A stretch of 7,692 nt of DNA from Deltaproteobacteria bacterium. GTDB lineage: Bacteria; Desulfobacterota; GWC2-55-46. Position 1 is the stretch's first letter, and every line of letters begins with the position of its first letter. Shown piece by piece: positions 6,051 to 7,692 of this stretch. Under the pieces are notes generated by a model that made no database searches, was not told the origin of the DNA, and saw nothing but the letters and a program-made list of their open reading frames with translations. The stretch spans positions 4,209 to 11,900 of the forward strand of contig JAKAIQ010000039.1 of assembly GCA_021825035.1 (NCBI GenBank), given 5' to 3'. Both the position numbers and the translations under genes were made by a program.

Positions 6051-6079
6051 TTGATTTTGCGGCTAACGATGTCTATAAT
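6051..6079 (+). promoter_or_regulatory. sigma70-type promoter for the NotI-family RM operon
   Basis: TTGATT (6051-6056) and a perfect TATAAT (6074-6079) are separated by 17 bases. Transcription would start near 6086, giving a leader of about 33 bases before the ATG at 6119. The promoter is divergent from that of hsp20, with 34 bases between the two -35 hexamers, so one regulator could affect both. An 8-base palindrome, GATATATC (6042-6049), lies just upstream. Confidence 0.7.
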
Positions 6080-6118
6080 AGCGCTATAAATTAAAAATCT
6101 GAACACTTAGAGAACAAA

Positions 6119-6967
6119 ATGCCGATTCACAAACACCCGCTTGCTGAAATTTTTGGATTCCTAACCACAGACCGTGGTGATAAGGCAAATCGTTTTCGCA
6201 CCCATCGCCTCTGCCCTTTCAACAATAAAGTGCCGAACTGCACAAAAGATAAAGCCAAAAATCCTCTCGGCGTCTGCAGTATTTATCAGGACGATGCGGC
6301 AGTTATCACCTGCCCGATCCGTTTCCGCGAGGACTGGATTATTGCAGATGACGCCGCATCCTTCTTTTTTGATGATAGAGCGACGTGGAGTTCACTGACC
6401 GAGGTGAGGATGAATGACTCGAATGGAAAGTCTGCCGGCAATATAGACGTTGTCCTCGTCGCTTATGACAAGAGCGGCAGAGTATCTGATTTTGGAGCGC
6501 TTGAGATACAGGCCGTGTATATCTCAGGCAATGTGCGTGAACCATTCGAATATTACATGAAAGACCCGCAGGGCCGCGCGTCAATGGACTGGTCAAAGGA
6601 ACCAAACTATCCCCGACCGGATTATCTTTCGTCATCCCGCAAGCGGCTCGTTCCGCAACTTCTTTTTAAAGGCGGCATTCTTCACGGCTGGGGGAAGAAA
6701 ACCGTTGTTGCGTTAAATAAGGGCTTCTTTGCCACACTGCCGAGTTTGAAGCGGGTGTCAAAAGCCGACGCGGATGTCGCATGGATCATATATGATCTAA
6801 AACTTGTTAGAGAAAAGGGCCAAAAGGCGAACAGATATTCTCTCACGAAGGTGGATGAAGTCTTCACCAAATTCGAACCGGCCCTTCTTTCTATAACCAC
6901 GCCCTCTCCGGGAAGAATGCAAGATTTTGTGAAGCTGCTTCAGGAAAAGCTTGATGAGCAGCTCTAA
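6119..6967 (+). CDS. NotI-family type II restriction endonuclease
   Basis: A 282-residue protein with the hallmarks of the NotI family. It has exactly four cysteines, all near the N-terminus (C32, C41, C53, C65), matching the metal-binding fold of NotI, in LCPFNN, NCTKDKA, PLGVCSI and ITCPIRF. The nuclease core follows: SLTEVRMND with E95, SAGNIDVVLV with D110, and DFGALEIQAVY with E129 and Q131. The E-x-Q ending instead of E-x-K is, as I recall, also the NotI arrangement. Conserved stretches YISGNVREPFEYYM (134-147), NYPRPDYLSSSRKRL (163-177) and FKGGI (183-187) complete the match. It is about 100 residues shorter than NotI (383). Start ATG 6119 has a weak AGAGAA ribosome binding site and a strong promoter upstream. 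The adenine methyltransferase begins 40 bases later, so the pair forms an operon with the endonuclease first. Recognition sequence unknown. Confidence 0.88.
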   Translation: MPIHKHPLAEIFGFLTTDRGDKANRFRTHRLCPFNNKVPNCTKDKAKNPLGVCSIYQDDAAVITCPIRFREDWIIADDAASFFFDDRATWSSLTEVRMNDSNGKSAGNIDVVLVAYDKSGRVSDFGALEIQAVYISGNVREPFEYYMKDPQGRASMDWSKEPNYPRPDYLSSSRKRLVPQLLFKGGILHGWGKKTVVALNKGFFATLPSLKRVSKADADVAWIIYDLKLVREKGQKANRYSLTKVDEVFTKFEPALLSITTPSPGRMQDFVKLLQEKLDEQL

Positions 6968-7007
6968 ACCGCTCCCGTGAATAAAACAATTGAGAGGCCA
7001 TTTTGAG

Positions 7008-7692
7008 ATGAATATGCGCAGACAAACGACATTATTTCCTGAATTCTCCGAGGAAGTGGAAGTGCCGAAGCCGGTAAATGTGGCATCCGTGCCTCAACGT
7101 AGCCCCTTCCGCTATCCCGGCGGCAAGACATGGTTTGTGCCGACATTTAGACAATGGATAACGCATATATCTCCGAAACCGAGAATTCTTGTTGAACCTT
7201 TTGCAGGCGGAGGGATTATAAGCCTTACCGCCCTGTTCGAAAACATCATTGAAAAGGCAATTATGACCGAATGGGATGAAGAAATAGCGGTTGTCTGGGA
7301 AACGGTCGTTAACGGCGAGGCTGAATGGCTCGCCAATCGAATTCTTTCTTTCAATTTAACAAGACAGGCAGTGGTAGACGAGCTGAATAAAACCTCGACT
7401 ACAAAAAAAGAGAAAGCATTCAAAACAATCCTCAAGAATCGAACGTCTCACGGAGGAATCCTCGCCGACGGAGCGGGATTCCTCAAACACGGAGAGAATG
7501 GAAAGGGTATTCGTTCCCGCTGGTATCCTGGGACGCTTGCAAAAAGATTATTAAATCTTAATCAAGTCGCCGGCAGAATTGATTTCCGCCGCGCCGACGG
7601 ATTAAAGACCATAGAGGAATCTGCTCCACGCAAGGATGCGATTTATTTTATCGACCCACCCTACACGGCCGGCGGCAAGAGAGCCGGGAAGC
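7008..7692 (+). CDS. D12-class (Dam-like) adenine-N6 DNA methyltransferase, 3' partial
   Basis: The 228 visible residues run off the window. The protein would transfer a methyl group from S-adenosylmethionine to adenine N6, protecting the host from the adjacent NotI-family enzyme. Motif X is SPFRYPGGK (32-40), motif I (SAM binding) is LVEPFAGGG (61-69), an acidic residue D90 follows in TEWDEE, and the catalytic motif IV is DPPY (216-219) preceded by IYFI. KNRTSHGGIL (143-152) is typical of D12 enzymes, in which motif X is N-terminal. The first 30 residues form a polar extension. I chose ATG 7008, with GAGAGG (6991-6996) upstream; the ATG at 7014 is possible. A 40-base gap separates it from the endonuclease. 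The C-terminal end of the catalytic domain lies beyond the window. Confidence 0.9.
   Translation, partial: MNMRRQTTLFPEFSEEVEVPKPVNVASVPQRSPFRYPGGKTWFVPTFRQWITHISPKPRILVEPFAGGGIISLTALFENIIEKAIMTEWDEEIAVVWETVVNGEAEWLANRILSFNLTRQAVVDELNKTSTTKKEKAFKTILKNRTSHGGILADGAGFLKHGENGKGIRSRWYPGTLAKRLLNLNQVAGRIDFRRADGLKTIEESAPRKDAIYFIDPPYTAGGKRAGK

Noticed and set aside
5855..6118. CIRCE element or fourU thermometer for the heat-shock gene
   Set aside because: No TTAGCACTC-N9-GAGTGCTAA or near match, and no run of four U near the ribosome binding site.
6000..6118. Controller-protein gene or C-box for the RM operon
   Set aside because: No small helix-turn-helix open frame and no GACT/AGTC repeat of the C-box type in the upstream region.

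Overview
The window looks like bacterial chromosome: a GC-rich housekeeping block (about 1000-5980) carrying a restriction-modification (RM) system of visibly lower GC on each side. One 60-base line counted by eye in each part gave 43% G+C (241-300), 67% (1381-1440) and 47% (6361-6420). The gene content suggests an anaerobic or respiratory Gram-negative bacterium of the Desulfobacterota/Nitrospirota type: a MenA-like prenyltransferase, UbiX, an NrfH/NapC-type tetraheme cytochrome, a DUF1844 protein and a Do-type HtrA protease. This placement is an inference, because no rRNA or other marker gene is present.

Left flank (2-998, plus strand): the C-terminal part of what is probably a DNA methyltransferase, consisting of a staphylococcal-nuclease-like domain, overlaps by 26 bases a MjaI-family type II restriction endonuclease. 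The GC-rich block begins immediately after, and the prenyltransferase (985-1887, plus) starts at a TTG inside the last codons of the endonuclease gene.

Centre (1950-5854, all minus strand): in transcription order, Hsp20 small heat-shock protein, DUF1844 protein, HtrA/DegP serine protease with two PDZ domains, flavin prenyltransferase UbiX, and the membrane-anchored tetraheme cytochrome c. The first three fit an envelope and protein-quality group. UbiX, the cytochrome and the convergent prenyltransferase all touch quinone metabolism: ring prenylation, the prenyl-FMN cofactor for UbiD-type decarboxylases, and quinol oxidation.

Right flank (6119-7692, plus strand): a NotI-family restriction endonuclease with its four cysteines, followed by a D12-class (Dam-like) adenine-N6 methyltransferase cut off by the window end. 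A short AT-rich region (5980-6118) holds two good divergent sigma70-type promoters, one for hsp20 and one for this RM operon.

The most interesting points are these. A NotI relative is paired with an adenine methyltransferase although NotI's own site contains no adenine, and a NotI site is present in the window. A nuclease-fold domain appears on the methyltransferase side of the MjaI-type system. The RM DNA joins the prenyltransferase gene very sharply. I saw no tRNA, rRNA, CRISPR array, transposase or integrase.
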